Positions 50,265 through 60,100 of a stretch of DNA of 64,000 bases are shown here, in pieces; positions within the stretch are counted from its first letter, which is position 1; the number at the start of each line of letters is the position of its first letter. Source of the stretch: Bacteroidales bacterium (GTDB lineage Bacteria > Bacteroidota > Bacteroidia > Bacteroidales > Lentimicrobiaceae); contig JADIZB010000024.1 of assembly GCA_016705005.1 (NCBI GenBank), positions 1 to 64,000 on the forward strand, given 5' to 3'. The notes under the pieces were generated by a model. The model was given only the letters and a program-made list of their open reading frames with translations, made no database searches and was not told where the DNA came from. Made by a program: the position numbers and the translations under genes.

Positions 50265-52178
50265 ATGATGAACCGAATTGTATTTTTTTTCTTTCTGTTT
50301 CTGCTCCCGGGATGGCTCGCTGCGCAGGATAAGGGCGAAACAAGGGAAAGCCGGCATCATGCAAAGGCTCTTGCCTTCTACAATGCTTCTGATTACAAAC
50401 AGGCCCTCGCAGAGGTCGGAAAAGCCCTGAAAATAAACCCGGATTACATTGAATCATGGTTGCTGGCCGGTGATATCTATTCCCTCAGGGAGCAAAAAGC
50501 TGAAGCAATCCGTTGCTATTCAAAGGCTGTCACCATTGATTACAATTTCTTTCCTCCAGCGGTGTATTTATTGGCCAATCTGCAGTTTGAAGAAAGACTT
50601 TACGGAGATTGCATCAGGAACTATGAATGGTATCTTCAATTCCCTAAAGCCAGGCAGGCCGAAAAGAACAAATGTTTGAAAAATCTGGCGATTGCCCGTT
50701 ACCGCAAGACTGCCATGGAACATCCGGTATCAGTTAATCCGGTCAACCTGGGTGAAGGTATAAACAGTGCCGGTTATGAATTTGTAAATTATATCAGTCC
50801 GGATGCTTCAAAACTCTTTTTCACGCGGAGAATGACAAGCGGGAATGACAGGGATGAGAATTTTTTTGTGGCTGACCGGCTGAATGACACGACCTGGCAG
50901 CCAGCCTATGAACTGGGCCCTCCGGTAAATACCTCCGGTGATGAAGGTGCTTTATGCATTTCACCTGACGGGCAGTTTCTATTCTATTCTGCCTGCAACA
51001 GGCAGGATGGTTATGGCAGTTGCGATCTTTTTGTTTCCCGAAGAGAGGGTGACAGATGGGGGATTCCACAGAATCTTGGCCCGGCAGTCAATGGTTCTGA
51101 CTGGGAGTCACAACCGAGTTTTGCACCCGATGGCCGTACGCTGTACTTTGTCAGCAACCGGCCGGGCGGCATGGGAAGCAGCGATATCTGGATCAGCCGG
51201 TTGGACGATTCAGGCAACTGGTCAGTACCTGAAAATCCGGGGAGTCCTGTGAATACTTCAGAATCAGAGCGTGGTCCTTTCATCCATCCCGATGGACAGA
51301 CACTCTATTTCTCCTCGAAAGGTCATCCGGGCATGGGAGAAGGGGATATTTTTTTCAGTAAACTGGATAAAGACACCAGGTGGTCTGATCCGGTAAACCT
51401 TGGCTACCCGTTGAATACCGAAGCCGATGAAGTGACTTTTATTGTTGACAATGCCGGTATATATGCCTATTACTCTTCGGCTACCGGCAAGGGATCCGGA
51501 CTTCAGGACATTTACAGGGTCAATTTGCCTCAGGATGTCAGGCCATTGCCGGTAACCTACATGAAGGGCATTGTTTCTGACAGCCTGAGCGGGAAACTGC
51601 TTGCCGCAACTTTTACGCTTACTGACCTGGAGGATGGTAAACTGATAGTGAAATCATTTTCCGATGCTGTCACCGGTTCTTTCCTGGTTTGTATTCCTGC
51701 AGGCAGGCAATATGCGCTGTCTGTTGAAAAGCCGGGATATCTGTTTTATTCGGTTCATTTTGGACTGGACACAATTGCAGGTATCAGGGAACCCTACCTG
51801 AAGAATGTATTGTTGAAGCCAATCAGGGAAGGGGAATCGGTGGTACTCCGGAATATTTTTTTCGAAACTGACAGTTCCAGGTTGTTGCCTGAATCGGAAT
51901 CAGAACTGGGCAAACTGTTTGATCTGATGAAGCGGAATCCCGGTCTGAAGATTGAGATCAGCGGTCATACCGATAATTCGGGTGGTGAGGCATACAATCA
52001 GGTATTGTCAGAGAAAAGGGCAGGAGAAGTATTCCGGTATCTGACCGCAAAGGGCATCTCTCCGCAAAGAATGACCTTTAAGGGATATGGTGCCTCAAAA
52101 CCCGTTGCTGACAATTCAACCATAGAAGGCCGCTCGCTTAACCGGAGAACGGAATTCAGTGTTACCGGACTCAAATAA
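50265..52178 (+). CDS. PorE-like OmpA-family protein (TPR, PD40, CRD, OmpA)
   Basis: A 637-aa exported protein. After a hydrophobic signal (FFFFLFLLPGWLAAQ) come TPR repeats (about 35-110), WD40/PD40 propeller repeats (about 145-400; YISPDASKLFFTRRM, SPDGQFLFYSACN, PDGQTLYFSSKGHP), a carboxypeptidase-regulatory-like beta-sandwich (about 425-510) and an OmpA C-terminal peptidoglycan-binding domain (about 520-637; NIFFETDSSRLLP, ISGHTDNSGGEAYNQVLSEKRA). This order is that of PorE, a T9SS-associated protein of Porphyromonas. There is no lipobox, unlike PorE. Paralogues exist in many genomes, so orthology is not proven. Confidence 0.82.
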   Translation: MMNRIVFFFFLFLLPGWLAAQDKGETRESRHHAKALAFYNASDYKQALAEVGKALKINPDYIESWLLAGDIYSLREQKAEAIRCYSKAVTIDYNFFPPAVYLLANLQFEERLYGDCIRNYEWYLQFPKARQAEKNKCLKNLAIARYRKTAMEHPVSVNPVNLGEGINSAGYEFVNYISPDASKLFFTRRMTSGNDRDENFFVADRLNDTTWQPAYELGPPVNTSGDEGALCISPDGQFLFYSACNRQDGYGSCDLFVSRREGDRWGIPQNLGPAVNGSDWESQPSFAPDGRTLYFVSNRPGGMGSSDIWISRLDDSGNWSVPENPGSPVNTSESERGPFIHPDGQTLYFSSKGHPGMGEGDIFFSKLDKDTRWSDPVNLGYPLNTEADEVTFIVDNAGIYAYYSSATGKGSGLQDIYRVNLPQDVRPLPVTYMKGIVSDSLSGKLLAATFTLTDLEDGKLIVKSFSDAVTGSFLVCIPAGRQYALSVEKPGYLFYSVHFGLDTIAGIREPYLKNVLLKPIREGESVVLRNIFFETDSSRLLPESESELGKLFDLMKRNPGLKIEISGHTDNSGGEAYNQVLSEKRAGEVFRYLTAKGISPQRMTFKGYGASKPVADNSTIEGRSLNRRTEFSVTGLK

Positions 52179-52349
52179 TCCGCTTGTATAAATTCAGGAC
52201 AGAATTCTGATTCAGAACTCATTTTTCAGTTGGAATATCCGGTTTTTCAGGGTTTTCGGCGAAATTGAAGTCTGTTTGCTGTTTTAGCGCAGGTGGCGAT
52301 ATCATCATTAACAATTCTGACTTACACCGGTCATTTCAGTGCATAATGC

Positions 52350-52357
52350 TACCTTTG
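52350..52357 (+). promoter_or_regulatory. -7 promoter element of the 881-aa protein gene
   Basis: TACCTTTG lies 25 bp before the ATG at 52383 and fits the Bacteroidota -7 consensus. No good -33 element was found at 19-21 nt. Confidence 0.45.
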
Positions 52358-52382
52358 CACTTTCAGATTTTTACTACCGGCT

Positions 52383-55028
52383 ATGCGTCGTCTGCTCCCT
52401 GCGATCCTGATTTTTTTTGTTCTGCAACAGTTGCAGGGACAATCCATCTATTCACTGCAACAGGATGATTCATGGCCGATGAAGTATTCAGTTTCAAGAA
52501 AAGCTGATCTGTATACCAATCAAGTGATCAAACAACTCGCCCTGGCCCATCTGAAAATACCTGAAAAGACCAGTTTTACTTTTTTCTTCAACTTTGGGGC
52601 CTCAGTAGGGTTTCAGCAAGGTAACATGCTGGATGTTTCTGTTTCACTAACTCCTTCTATTTGTACCGGAGATGTTGAAGTGCGTGATTTTGATCTTCAG
52701 AAAATCCTGATCCCGTCAACGTGTGCTTTCAGGGTGTCGGTAATTCATCCCGTAAAAGGAGAGGTGTTTGCTTCGTCTCACGAACAGGTTCCGCTATCAG
52801 GCCTCCTTGCAGGAATTTCTGTTGATTCATTCTCCGATTCACTCTGGTCGTCGGGGTGCCGGATCTCAGTCGAATTCAGGGGTTTTTTATTTGACGAGCC
52901 CTCTTATCGCAGGATTGAGAAGGAGTTGTATGCCATCCGTGACTATGATGCTGCATCCGCCCTGGCCGATACACTTGAAAAGAAAATCAGGAAGGCCCGG
53001 ATTCGTCTGCATACACCCACTGAAGCATTCAGGACTTATGTCTTTTGTAAGAAAAGTCTGCTGCTGCTCAATGAAGCAGTGAAAACCCGGACTGAGATTG
53101 TTCCCGGAAATGATCCCAGAGGTTTACTGACTAAAGTTCCTGTTATCAGGTTTCATTTTGAGGACCTGACGGAGTTTTATAATACTGACGGTGTTGAAGG
53201 CCCACTTTCAGGGAATCCTTATCTGAATCTGGCGCAGAGTTTTGGCTTTGCATTGAATGATGCCCTGATACTTTCGCAGAAGGTGGATTATTACAGCAGC
53301 CCGTTTTATTACAGGCTGTTTTCAAACAGCACATCTGTGGGACAATTGAACGATGCTGCTGAAGATATGGCGGTTTTCTCAAAGAACCACAGACTTGGAG
53401 CAATCGATTTTGGATTGTTTTCGAGAAGGAAAATTGACCAGGACATCCGAACCGGTGAAATACTCATGCAGGAAGGGAGATATGCAGAGGCAGTAGATCT
53501 GTTGAATGCAGGTCATCGATTTTGCAGCGCAAATCCCGCTGTTTCAATTTCGGAGAAACTCACGACTGCTTTGCTGAAAGCCCGGAGCGGGCTCACAGCT
53601 TCCTATATCAGGATTGTTCAGAAGGCGCTTGACAATAACCTGCCCGGCCTTGCTGATAAATACCTGACGGAAGCCATGAAAAATGCAGCTAAAAATGGCA
53701 TGACTGCAGCTGATTCGGCCGGTTTTGCCGGATTGTACGGGTTACTGACAGGTAAGAATATTCAGGCTGGCAATCAGTACCTCAATTCAGGGAATTATCA
53801 ATCGGCCCTGGCAGAATTTGATAAAGCAATGGCAATTGCCACTCAATTCAATCTTAGTCAGGTGGCTGATCTGGCCGGGGACGGCCAACAGAAAGCCGTA
53901 GGTTACCTTTACAGGGACCTATTCCGGAAATCAGAAAAGGCACTGGATGATGGAAATGCGGAACTGGCCGCAATCAGGTTGAAAGAAGCCACCGATTTCG
54001 CTGAAGGATACCCTGTTTACCGGCCTGACCCGGTATCTGTTGACAGCCTCAACCGTCGGATAGCCATGGTTTCATACCATACCCTGTTGGGTCAGGCAGC
54101 TGAACTGGTGAAGGTTTCTGAAATGAAACCGGCCGTTGAACTGCTTCTTAAGGCAGCAACGCTCAGCAGGGATAGCGGGATTCTTAATACTGCTTACTTT
54201 GATTCTCTGGTCATGAAGGCGGGGTCGGACAGGGTGAATGCCCTTTTATCAGAAGGCAGGTTGAAATTATGGGCGGGTGAACCAGAGAGGGCCCTGGAAC
54301 TTGCCGGTGAAGCCACACAGCTTATTTCTGCGCTTGGACTTGGAGGTCGTCAGGACATCAAAGAGCAATATTCATTACTGATGCAGGTCGCTGATGAATC
54401 ACTCTGCAGCCGGATTAAGGGGGAACTGACATCACTGATCAGCCAGGCAGGTGAGGCATTCAGTCAGAATAAATTCTCCGATGCAGCCGCATTGGTGTTT
54501 CAGGCCCGGGAGATGATCTATTCAAAGGCATCATGCGGTCTGAATACATTGGAAATCAATAAACTGACCACAAAATATGAACACCCTGTCCGATGGAATG
54601 AAATGGTTAGAAATGCCGGTGTCCTGATTGCAGCCGGTGATTTTACCAAAGGGATTGAGGTGATGCAACAGGCCGGGGCTGTTTTTAATTATTACCGCCT
54701 CGATACCCTTGGACTGGTCAATACAGGATTGTATGAGTTTGCCATCGCTTCCGATCATATTCCGTTCATAAGGCATGCAACCGGTCATTACATTACCCGC
54801 GGGGGAAATGATCAGGCACTTCGGTTGCTCGACCGGATGCGTCAGGCTGGGGCTACTCCGGCAGAGACGTATGAACTTCAGGAGAGTCTTGCCCGTGTGC
54901 TGGCTGAGCGCGATGTTGCCGAAACTGAAATGACCGACGTAAAGGTTATGCTAAATGTTTACACAAGCGGTAATAAATGGTATAAAAGATTTGCTGAGGT
55001 CTACCGGTATCATGTAGAGAACCATTGA
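52383..55028 (+). CDS. Large secreted repeat protein of unknown function
   Basis: An 881-aa protein with signal peptide (MRRLLPAILIFFVLQQLQGQ) and no sorting domain, so probably periplasmic or outer-membrane attached. An N-terminal beta-rich part (about 20-165, FFNFGASVGFQQGNMLDVSVSLTP) is followed by about 700 residues of helical, TPR-like repeats (YAIRDYDAASALADTLEKK, EILMQEGRYAEAVDLLNAG, LNSGNYQSALAEFDKAM, GNAELAAIRLKEATDFAEG). No known family was recognised. It follows the PorE-like gene on the same strand, with its own -7 box. It could scaffold a surface complex, but that is only inference. Confidence 0.75.
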   Translation: MRRLLPAILIFFVLQQLQGQSIYSLQQDDSWPMKYSVSRKADLYTNQVIKQLALAHLKIPEKTSFTFFFNFGASVGFQQGNMLDVSVSLTPSICTGDVEVRDFDLQKILIPSTCAFRVSVIHPVKGEVFASSHEQVPLSGLLAGISVDSFSDSLWSSGCRISVEFRGFLFDEPSYRRIEKELYAIRDYDAASALADTLEKKIRKARIRLHTPTEAFRTYVFCKKSLLLLNEAVKTRTEIVPGNDPRGLLTKVPVIRFHFEDLTEFYNTDGVEGPLSGNPYLNLAQSFGFALNDALILSQKVDYYSSPFYYRLFSNSTSVGQLNDAAEDMAVFSKNHRLGAIDFGLFSRRKIDQDIRTGEILMQEGRYAEAVDLLNAGHRFCSANPAVSISEKLTTALLKARSGLTASYIRIVQKALDNNLPGLADKYLTEAMKNAAKNGMTAADSAGFAGLYGLLTGKNIQAGNQYLNSGNYQSALAEFDKAMAIATQFNLSQVADLAGDGQQKAVGYLYRDLFRKSEKALDDGNAELAAIRLKEATDFAEGYPVYRPDPVSVDSLNRRIAMVSYHTLLGQAAELVKVSEMKPAVELLLKAATLSRDSGILNTAYFDSLVMKAGSDRVNALLSEGRLKLWAGEPERALELAGEATQLISALGLGGRQDIKEQYSLLMQVADESLCSRIKGELTSLISQAGEAFSQNKFSDAAALVFQAREMIYSKASCGLNTLEINKLTTKYEHPVRWNEMVRNAGVLIAAGDFTKGIEVMQQAGAVFNYYRLDTLGLVNTGLYEFAIASDHIPFIRHATGHYITRGGNDQALRLLDRMRQAGATPAETYELQESLARVLAERDVAETEMTDVKVMLNVYTSGNKWYKRFAEVYRYHVENH

Positions 55029-55067
55029 TATTTTTTGAATTCTGACGACCTTTTCCATTTGTTTTCC

Positions 55068-55075
55068 TATGTTTG
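55068..55075 (+). promoter_or_regulatory. -7 promoter element of pepE
   Basis: TATGTTTG fits TAnnTTTG and lies 49 bp before the pepE ATG. No clear -33 element accompanies it. Confidence 0.4.
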
Positions 55076-55124
55076 TAGTGGTAATTCAAACCCCAGAAGT
55101 TTGTCGCAAACTAAAACCCATATT

Positions 55125-55835
55125 ATGAAATTACTTCTTATCAGTAATTCTACAAATCCCGGAGAGGAATATCTTGGCTGGCCACGTAATGATATCAGGA
55201 ATTTTCTTGAAGGAACAGGTGTTAAGAGAATCCTGTTTATTCCCTATGCCGGAGTTTCAGTCAGTTATGATGCCTATGAAGCAAAGGTTAAGGCTGTATT
55301 TGACCAGCTTGGATATGATCTTTATTCCATCCATCATGAAGCTGACCCGGTTTATGCCGTTTCACAGGCCGAAGCCATTGCTGTTGGCGGCGGCAATACA
55401 TTCCATCTCGTGCATGAGTTGCATCGTACCGGTGTGATGCAGGCCATCCGGGGCAGGGCACTTGCCGGTATCCCTTATATGGGTTGGAGTGCAGGTTCCA
55501 ATGTTGCCTGCCCTTCGCTTCGTACCACCAATGATATGCCCATCATTGAACCGGAGAGTTTCAACTGTATGGGTCTGGTGCCTTTCCAGATCAACCCCCA
55601 TTACCTGGATGCGCATCCCGAAGGACACGGAGGCGAAACACGTGAACAAAGGATAGAAGAATTTCTTTGTATCAATCCGAAAATATATGTGGTCGGATTA
55701 CGTGAAGCCACTTCGCTCATTTATGAAAATGGACAACTGATGCTGGTTGGACGTCACCCGATGCGTGTATTCCGCCAGGGAAGTAATCCACGCGAGGTTC
55801 TCCCAGGTTCGGATGTTGACTTTCTGATGATCTGA
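55125..55835 (+). CDS. pepE: Dipeptidase E (peptidase S51)
   Basis: A 236-aa cytosolic enzyme that cleaves Asp-X dipeptides. The fold is glutamine-amidotransferase-like with the serine nucleophile in GWSAGSN (Ser122), an aspartate in TTNDMP (Asp137) and a histidine in INPHYLDAH (His159). These positions are shifted by two from the Ser/Asp/His triad of E. coli PepE. The start at ATG 55125 (MKLLLISNSTNPGEEYLGW) fits the family; an upstream in-frame ATG at 55035 does not. Confidence 0.95.
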   Translation: MKLLLISNSTNPGEEYLGWPRNDIRNFLEGTGVKRILFIPYAGVSVSYDAYEAKVKAVFDQLGYDLYSIHHEADPVYAVSQAEAIAVGGGNTFHLVHELHRTGVMQAIRGRALAGIPYMGWSAGSNVACPSLRTTNDMPIIEPESFNCMGLVPFQINPHYLDAHPEGHGGETREQRIEEFLCINPKIYVVGLREATSLIYENGQLMLVGRHPMRVFRQGSNPREVLPGSDVDFLMI

Positions 55836-55977
55836 CCCACTGGCATTGATTTACCAAAAAACAATATATTGTCGGACTGCCTGATATTTACGGTGGTCTG
55901 TTTAGGTATTGCAGCCTTCATTTAAGATGTTTTTAATGCGTATCTTTATAGTGAACTAACCCCCAAAACCTATTGTC

Positions 55978-56550
55978 ATGAAATTTGAATTACCTCCGCT
56001 TCCCTATGCACCGGAAGCATTAGAGCCGGTGATCAGCGCCAATACCATCAGCTTTCACCATGGTAAGCACCACCTGGCCTATGTCAACAATCTGAACAAC
56101 CTGATTCCGGGCACACGCTTTGAGAACAGCACCCTCGAGCAAATCATTCTTGAAGCTGAAGGCGGAATTTTTAACAACGCAGCCCAGGTTTGGAATCATA
56201 CTTTCTATTGGGAAGGTCTTGGTGGCAAAGGTGGAACTCCAACCGGCAAACTGCTTCAGATGATCAATGATGCTTTCGGGTCGTTCGACCAGTTCAGGGT
56301 GTTGTTTGCCGATGCAGCTGTCAAACAGTTTGGTTCAGGCTGGGCATGGCTGGTGGTTGATGCCGCCGGTAAACTTGTTATTACTGCAACGTCCAATGCC
56401 GGAAATCCCATGCGTGAAGGCCTGAAACCCATCTTCACCTGTGACGTATGGGAACATGCCTACTACCTTGATTTCCAGAACCGACGTCCAGATTACGTGA
56501 AGGCTTTCTGGGATATTGTGAACTGGGAGAAGGTGGCTGAAAGGCTGTAG
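55978..56550 (+). CDS. sodB: Iron superoxide dismutase
   Basis: A 190-aa enzyme that converts superoxide to peroxide and oxygen in the cytoplasm. The metal ligands His27, His74, Asp156 and His160 are all visible (FHHGKHH, VWNHTFYW, DVWEHAYY). The segment NAAQVWNHTFYW with Gln70 is the signature of Fe-type rather than Mn-type enzymes. Cambialistic activity, as in Bacteroides and Porphyromonas, cannot be excluded. It is a single gene, convergent with the metal-efflux operon. Confidence 0.95.
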   Translation: MKFELPPLPYAPEALEPVISANTISFHHGKHHLAYVNNLNNLIPGTRFENSTLEQIILEAEGGIFNNAAQVWNHTFYWEGLGGKGGTPTGKLLQMINDAFGSFDQFRVLFADAAVKQFGSGWAWLVVDAAGKLVITATSNAGNPMREGLKPIFTCDVWEHAYYLDFQNRRPDYVKAFWDIVNWEKVAERL

Positions 56551-56648
56551 CAGAACCATGCAGAAATCAAGGCTCACTCAAGGGTGACAAGAGAAGTCAG
56601 ACTCTTTGTATCGCCTTCTGATGACCGAAAGAAAGCCCTTTTCTCATT

Positions 56649-56861
56649 TCAGATTTGGGTGGCTTCATAACCTGCATTCTTAAATGCCGCTATGATGCTG
56701 TCAGCAGTACCTGCTTTTTCAATTTCGGTATTCATTATCCTGTCGGGAGATGAGAGGTCCACTTCCCATTTCGTCAGCCCTTCGATGGCATTGAGCGAAG
56801 GCGATACAGCCGAAATGCATCCATTGCATTTCAGGTTGGTTTTGAACTTTATGATTTCCAT
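56649..56861 (-). CDS. HMA-domain metal-binding protein (copper chaperone-like)
   Basis: A 70-aa heavy-metal-associated domain: KFKTNLKCNGCISAVSPSLNAI with the CxxC pair, then a complete beta-alpha-beta fold ending AAFKNAGYEATQI. The usual GMTC is changed to NLKCNGC, a form frequent in Bacteroidota. It is the last gene of the operon with copA and the CDF transporter (gaps 60 and 7 bp). It may pass copper or another metal to the ATPase. Confidence 0.85.
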   Translation of the reverse strand: MEIIKFKTNLKCNGCISAVSPSLNAIEGLTKWEVDLSSPDRIMNTEIEKAGTADSIIAAFKNAGYEATQI

Positions 56862-56921
56862 AGTTTGAAATTATGAGCATGTTTAATACAGGGCTGGTAC
56901 ATAAGTGCCGGCCCCTTTTAA

Positions 56922-57842
56922 TTATTCAGGGTTTAATCCGCAGAATTCATCGTGGCTGTCGATTTCGATGGTAACATAAGCAAAGCCATACAAGGCAAGC
57001 TGTTTGCGCACCCTGTCCTTGATTTCAGGATATTCGGCCGCAGTTACCCCGGATTTGGTTACCAGGTGGAGCGTATATACATGGATGCTTCCGTCGATGG
57101 TCCAGGTTCTCACGTCGTGAAAGCTCTCAACACCCGGAACTGACATCAGGCTTTTCTCCAGTTCCTGCCTGTTGGTGATTTCAGGAATGGCCTGCAGGAA
57201 AATCCGGAGCGTATTACGAAGATTTCTTGCTGCATTGTAAATGATGTACACTGCGATCATAACACCCAGCAACGGGTCAATCCATCCAATACCGGTCAGC
57301 TTTATCACTATTGCCCCGGAGAGCACGGCAATCCATCCCAGTGTATCTTCCAGCAGGTGAAGTCTGACTACACGCTGATTCAGCGATTTTCCGCCTTTTA
57401 GTTTCAGCACGGCAGCCCCGTTAAAAAGGATTCCAAGAACTGCCAGCCATATCATACCGGTTTCATTCACCTTGCCGGGATGCAGTATCATGGGCAACGC
57501 CCGGCTTAGCACGAAAGCAGATGCAGCCAGCAGGAAGACAGAATTAATCATGGCTGCCAGCACCGGAAATCGCTTGTATCCATATGTATAGCGGCTGTCA
57601 GGTTTACGTCTGGCCAGACGTTCGGCATACCAGGCGAGACCGAGTGAGAATGTATCCCCAAGATCATGCACGGCATCTGAAATAATGGCAATGGAGTTGG
57701 TGAACACTCCGCCGGCAATTTCGATGACTGTAAAGGCCGCATTCAGGAAAAAGGCTATGGCCAGATTTTTCTGCTCATTGTTCTGAAGAACAGTCTGATC
57801 GCTGTAGTAATGATGGTGATGCCAGTGGTGTTTTTCAGTCAT
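56922..57842 (-). CDS. Cation diffusion facilitator (zinc/cobalt efflux)
   Basis: A 306-aa CDF transporter. The His-rich start (MTEKHHWHHHHYYSDQ) likely gathers metal. Six membrane segments follow, with the metal-site motif SDAVHDLGDTFSLGLAW in segment 2 and a second set in segment 5 (GWIDPLLGVMIAVYII). The cytosolic C-terminal domain (about 215-306) contains FHDVRTWTIDGS. It is probably a Zn2+/Cd2+/Co2+ or Fe2+ antiporter. It lies 7 bp after copA, so a broad metal-efflux operon is likely. Confidence 0.92.
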   Translation of the reverse strand: MTEKHHWHHHHYYSDQTVLQNNEQKNLAIAFFLNAAFTVIEIAGGVFTNSIAIISDAVHDLGDTFSLGLAWYAERLARRKPDSRYTYGYKRFPVLAAMINSVFLLAASAFVLSRALPMILHPGKVNETGMIWLAVLGILFNGAAVLKLKGGKSLNQRVVRLHLLEDTLGWIAVLSGAIVIKLTGIGWIDPLLGVMIAVYIIYNAARNLRNTLRIFLQAIPEITNRQELEKSLMSVPGVESFHDVRTWTIDGSIHVYTLHLVTKSGVTAAEYPEIKDRVRKQLALYGFAYVTIEIDSHDEFCGLNPE

Positions 57843-57849
57843 GGTAATA

Positions 57850-60060
57850 TCAGCTTTTGCGTAACCTCAGACTGTTGGATACAACCGAAACGGAACTTAA
57901 AGCCATGGCAGCACTGGCAATCATCGGGTCCAGCATCTGGTGGGTCAGGAAGAAGAATACACCTGCAGCCAGCGGCAAAGTGAGTACGTTATAAAAGAAA
58001 GCCCAGAAAAGATTTTGCCGGATGATTTTATTGGTCTTCCGCGAAAGCGTGATGGCTTCGACAATCTGGTGGAGGCTCGACCCGGTTATGGTGATAGCTG
58101 CAACCGCCATTGATGCATCAGAGCCACTGCCCATGGCTATACCCACATCGGCCCGGGCCAGAGCGATGGTATCATTGATCCCGTCGCCTGCCATGGCAAC
58201 CTTTTTTCCTTCAGATTGAATCTGTCTGATGCTGTCAGCTTTTCCTTCCGGACTTAGTCCCGATTTATATTGCTCAATGCCGGTAAGCAGGGCGGTTTTT
58301 TTAGCTACAGCTTCATGATCGCCGGTCATCATAACAACTTCAATACCGATCGACCGAAGAGCGGTAACCGCAGGTGCTGAACTTTCACGCACCTGATCAC
58401 TGATGGCGGCAACAACCAGTAATCTTTCACGCGAAGCAAAAACGTTGAGCGAGTAAGACTCTGATTCCAACTCACGGATCAGGGCTTTTTCATTTTCCTT
58501 CAGAGGAATCCCTTCTGATTCAATCAGGCCGGGATTACCGGAAAAATACTGTTGTTCATTATGCCAGCCGGTAATTCCTTTTCCGGGAATATCCCTGAAA
58601 TCAACAAAATTAACCGGATCAGCACCCTGATTCCGGAACTTTGAGGTGATGGCTGCTGAAAGTGGATGCTGCGAAAGTCTTGATAATCCTGCAAACAAAG
58701 GATGGGTTTCATCCGGATTGCCGAAGTCGGCTATTTTTTCAACAACAGGATTGCCGGTGGTGAGTGTTCCGGTTTTGTCAATGACCAATACATCAGTTTT
58801 TCCTGCCAGTTCTATTCCAGAAGCATCCCTGAAAAGAATACCCCTGGTAGCTCCCCGGCCTATTGCGACAATCAGTGCTGTTGGTGTGGCCAGACCAAGT
58901 GCACAGGGGCAGGCTATGATCAGAACACTGATTGAGGTAACAATGGCATACGTAATGGAAGGTTCAGGGCCTGCAAAAAACCAGGCGGCAAAGGTAACTA
59001 ACGCTATTATTATCACCACCGGAACAAATATTGCCGAAATGCGGTCTACCAGTTTCTGAACCGGTGGCTTTGACGACTGCGCCTCTTCAACCATGCCAAT
59101 AATCCGGGCCAACACCGTTTCATTTCCCGTTTTAAGGGTACTGAGTGTAAATGAACCCTGCTGGTTCAACGTTCCGGCGAGAACTTTATCCCCGGCTTTT
59201 TTGAATACAGGTAGCGGTTCACCGCTCATCATACTCTCCTCAATCCAGGAACTGCCCTCTGTGATAACTCCGTCAACCGGAATGGTATTCCCTGGCCTGA
59301 TCAGCAACAAGTCGCCGGAAACAATTTCTTTCAATGAAACAGTTACTTCCCTTCCGTCTTTCAGCAAAGTGGCAGTTTCAGGCTGAAGCGACATCAGGTT
59401 TCTGATGGCAGCCGATGCCCTGTTGCGGCTACGGTCTTCGAGGTATCTTCCAAGCAAAATCAGCGTGATGATGACCACAGCAGATTCGTAATACAAATGC
59501 GATGAAAGGCCGTTCGCAGAGAACCATTCAGGAAATATTGTATTAACGACACTAATGATGAACGCTGCACCGGTTCCCAAGGCCACCAGGGTATCCATAC
59601 TGGTCTGCCTTTTCAGTGCAAGGCTCCAGGCGGTTGTGTAAAATGAGCGACCGGAATAGAAAATAACGGGTAAACTCAGCATCAGAAATAACCACTGTAA
59701 CCAGACTGCAGGGTGATGGACCGTCATGGATAATATAAAGACCGGCATCGAAAAAAGGAGAGATACCAGCAACTTACGCTTTAGCTCTGCCAACCGGGTC
59801 TTTTCCAGTTTTTCAAAGACAATCAGTTTGTCTGCCGTATCTGCTATAAGGTCGTAACCTATGCTTTTCAGGCTTGACTGCAAGACTTCAAGGCTGACTA
59901 TCCCGGGCTGATATGTCAGTCTTACCGACTTTGCAGCATAATTTACAGAAGCTGATAAAACGCCCTTCCGGGCTTTTAACATGCTTTCTGCACTTACTGC
60001 ACAGGCGGCGCAACTCATGCCGCTTACCGGCAATGTCAGGTCTACTGTTAAGGATTTCAT
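57850..60060 (-). CDS. copA: Copper-translocating P1B-type ATPase
   Basis: A 736-aa pump. One N-terminal HMA domain (GMSCAACAVSAESM, residues 14 on) is followed by eight membrane segments. The transmembrane metal site CPC is in ISVLIIACPCALGLATPTAL. The actuator motif (MSGEPLPV), phosphorylation site DKTGTLTTGNP, the SQHPLSAA loop (HP locus) and MAGDGINDTIALA are all present. CPC with HP defines Cu+ transport (P1B-1). It is the first gene of the operon; a perfect inverted repeat stands 20 bp before the ATG. Confidence 0.96.
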   Translation of the reverse strand: MKSLTVDLTLPVSGMSCAACAVSAESMLKARKGVLSASVNYAAKSVRLTYQPGIVSLEVLQSSLKSIGYDLIADTADKLIVFEKLEKTRLAELKRKLLVSLLFSMPVFILSMTVHHPAVWLQWLFLMLSLPVIFYSGRSFYTTAWSLALKRQTSMDTLVALGTGAAFIISVVNTIFPEWFSANGLSSHLYYESAVVIITLILLGRYLEDRSRNRASAAIRNLMSLQPETATLLKDGREVTVSLKEIVSGDLLLIRPGNTIPVDGVITEGSSWIEESMMSGEPLPVFKKAGDKVLAGTLNQQGSFTLSTLKTGNETVLARIIGMVEEAQSSKPPVQKLVDRISAIFVPVVIIIALVTFAAWFFAGPEPSITYAIVTSISVLIIACPCALGLATPTALIVAIGRGATRGILFRDASGIELAGKTDVLVIDKTGTLTTGNPVVEKIADFGNPDETHPLFAGLSRLSQHPLSAAITSKFRNQGADPVNFVDFRDIPGKGITGWHNEQQYFSGNPGLIESEGIPLKENEKALIRELESESYSLNVFASRERLLVVAAISDQVRESSAPAVTALRSIGIEVVMMTGDHEAVAKKTALLTGIEQYKSGLSPEGKADSIRQIQSEGKKVAMAGDGINDTIALARADVGIAMGSGSDASMAVAAITITGSSLHQIVEAITLSRKTNKIIRQNLFWAFFYNVLTLPLAAGVFFFLTHQMLDPMIASAAMALSSVSVVSNSLRLRKS

Positions 60061-60079
60061 GGTGACGATAGATTCTGCT

Positions 60080-60100
60080 AATTTAGAACATTTCTAAATT
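60080..60100 (-). promoter_or_regulatory. Operator-like perfect inverted repeat upstream of copA
   Basis: The 9-bp arms AATTTAGAA (60080-60088) and TTCTAAATT (60092-60100) are perfect complements around the 3-bp spacer CAT. The site lies 20-40 bp before the copA start codon, where a metal-responsive repressor could block transcription. The regulator itself is not in the window. Confidence 0.6.
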
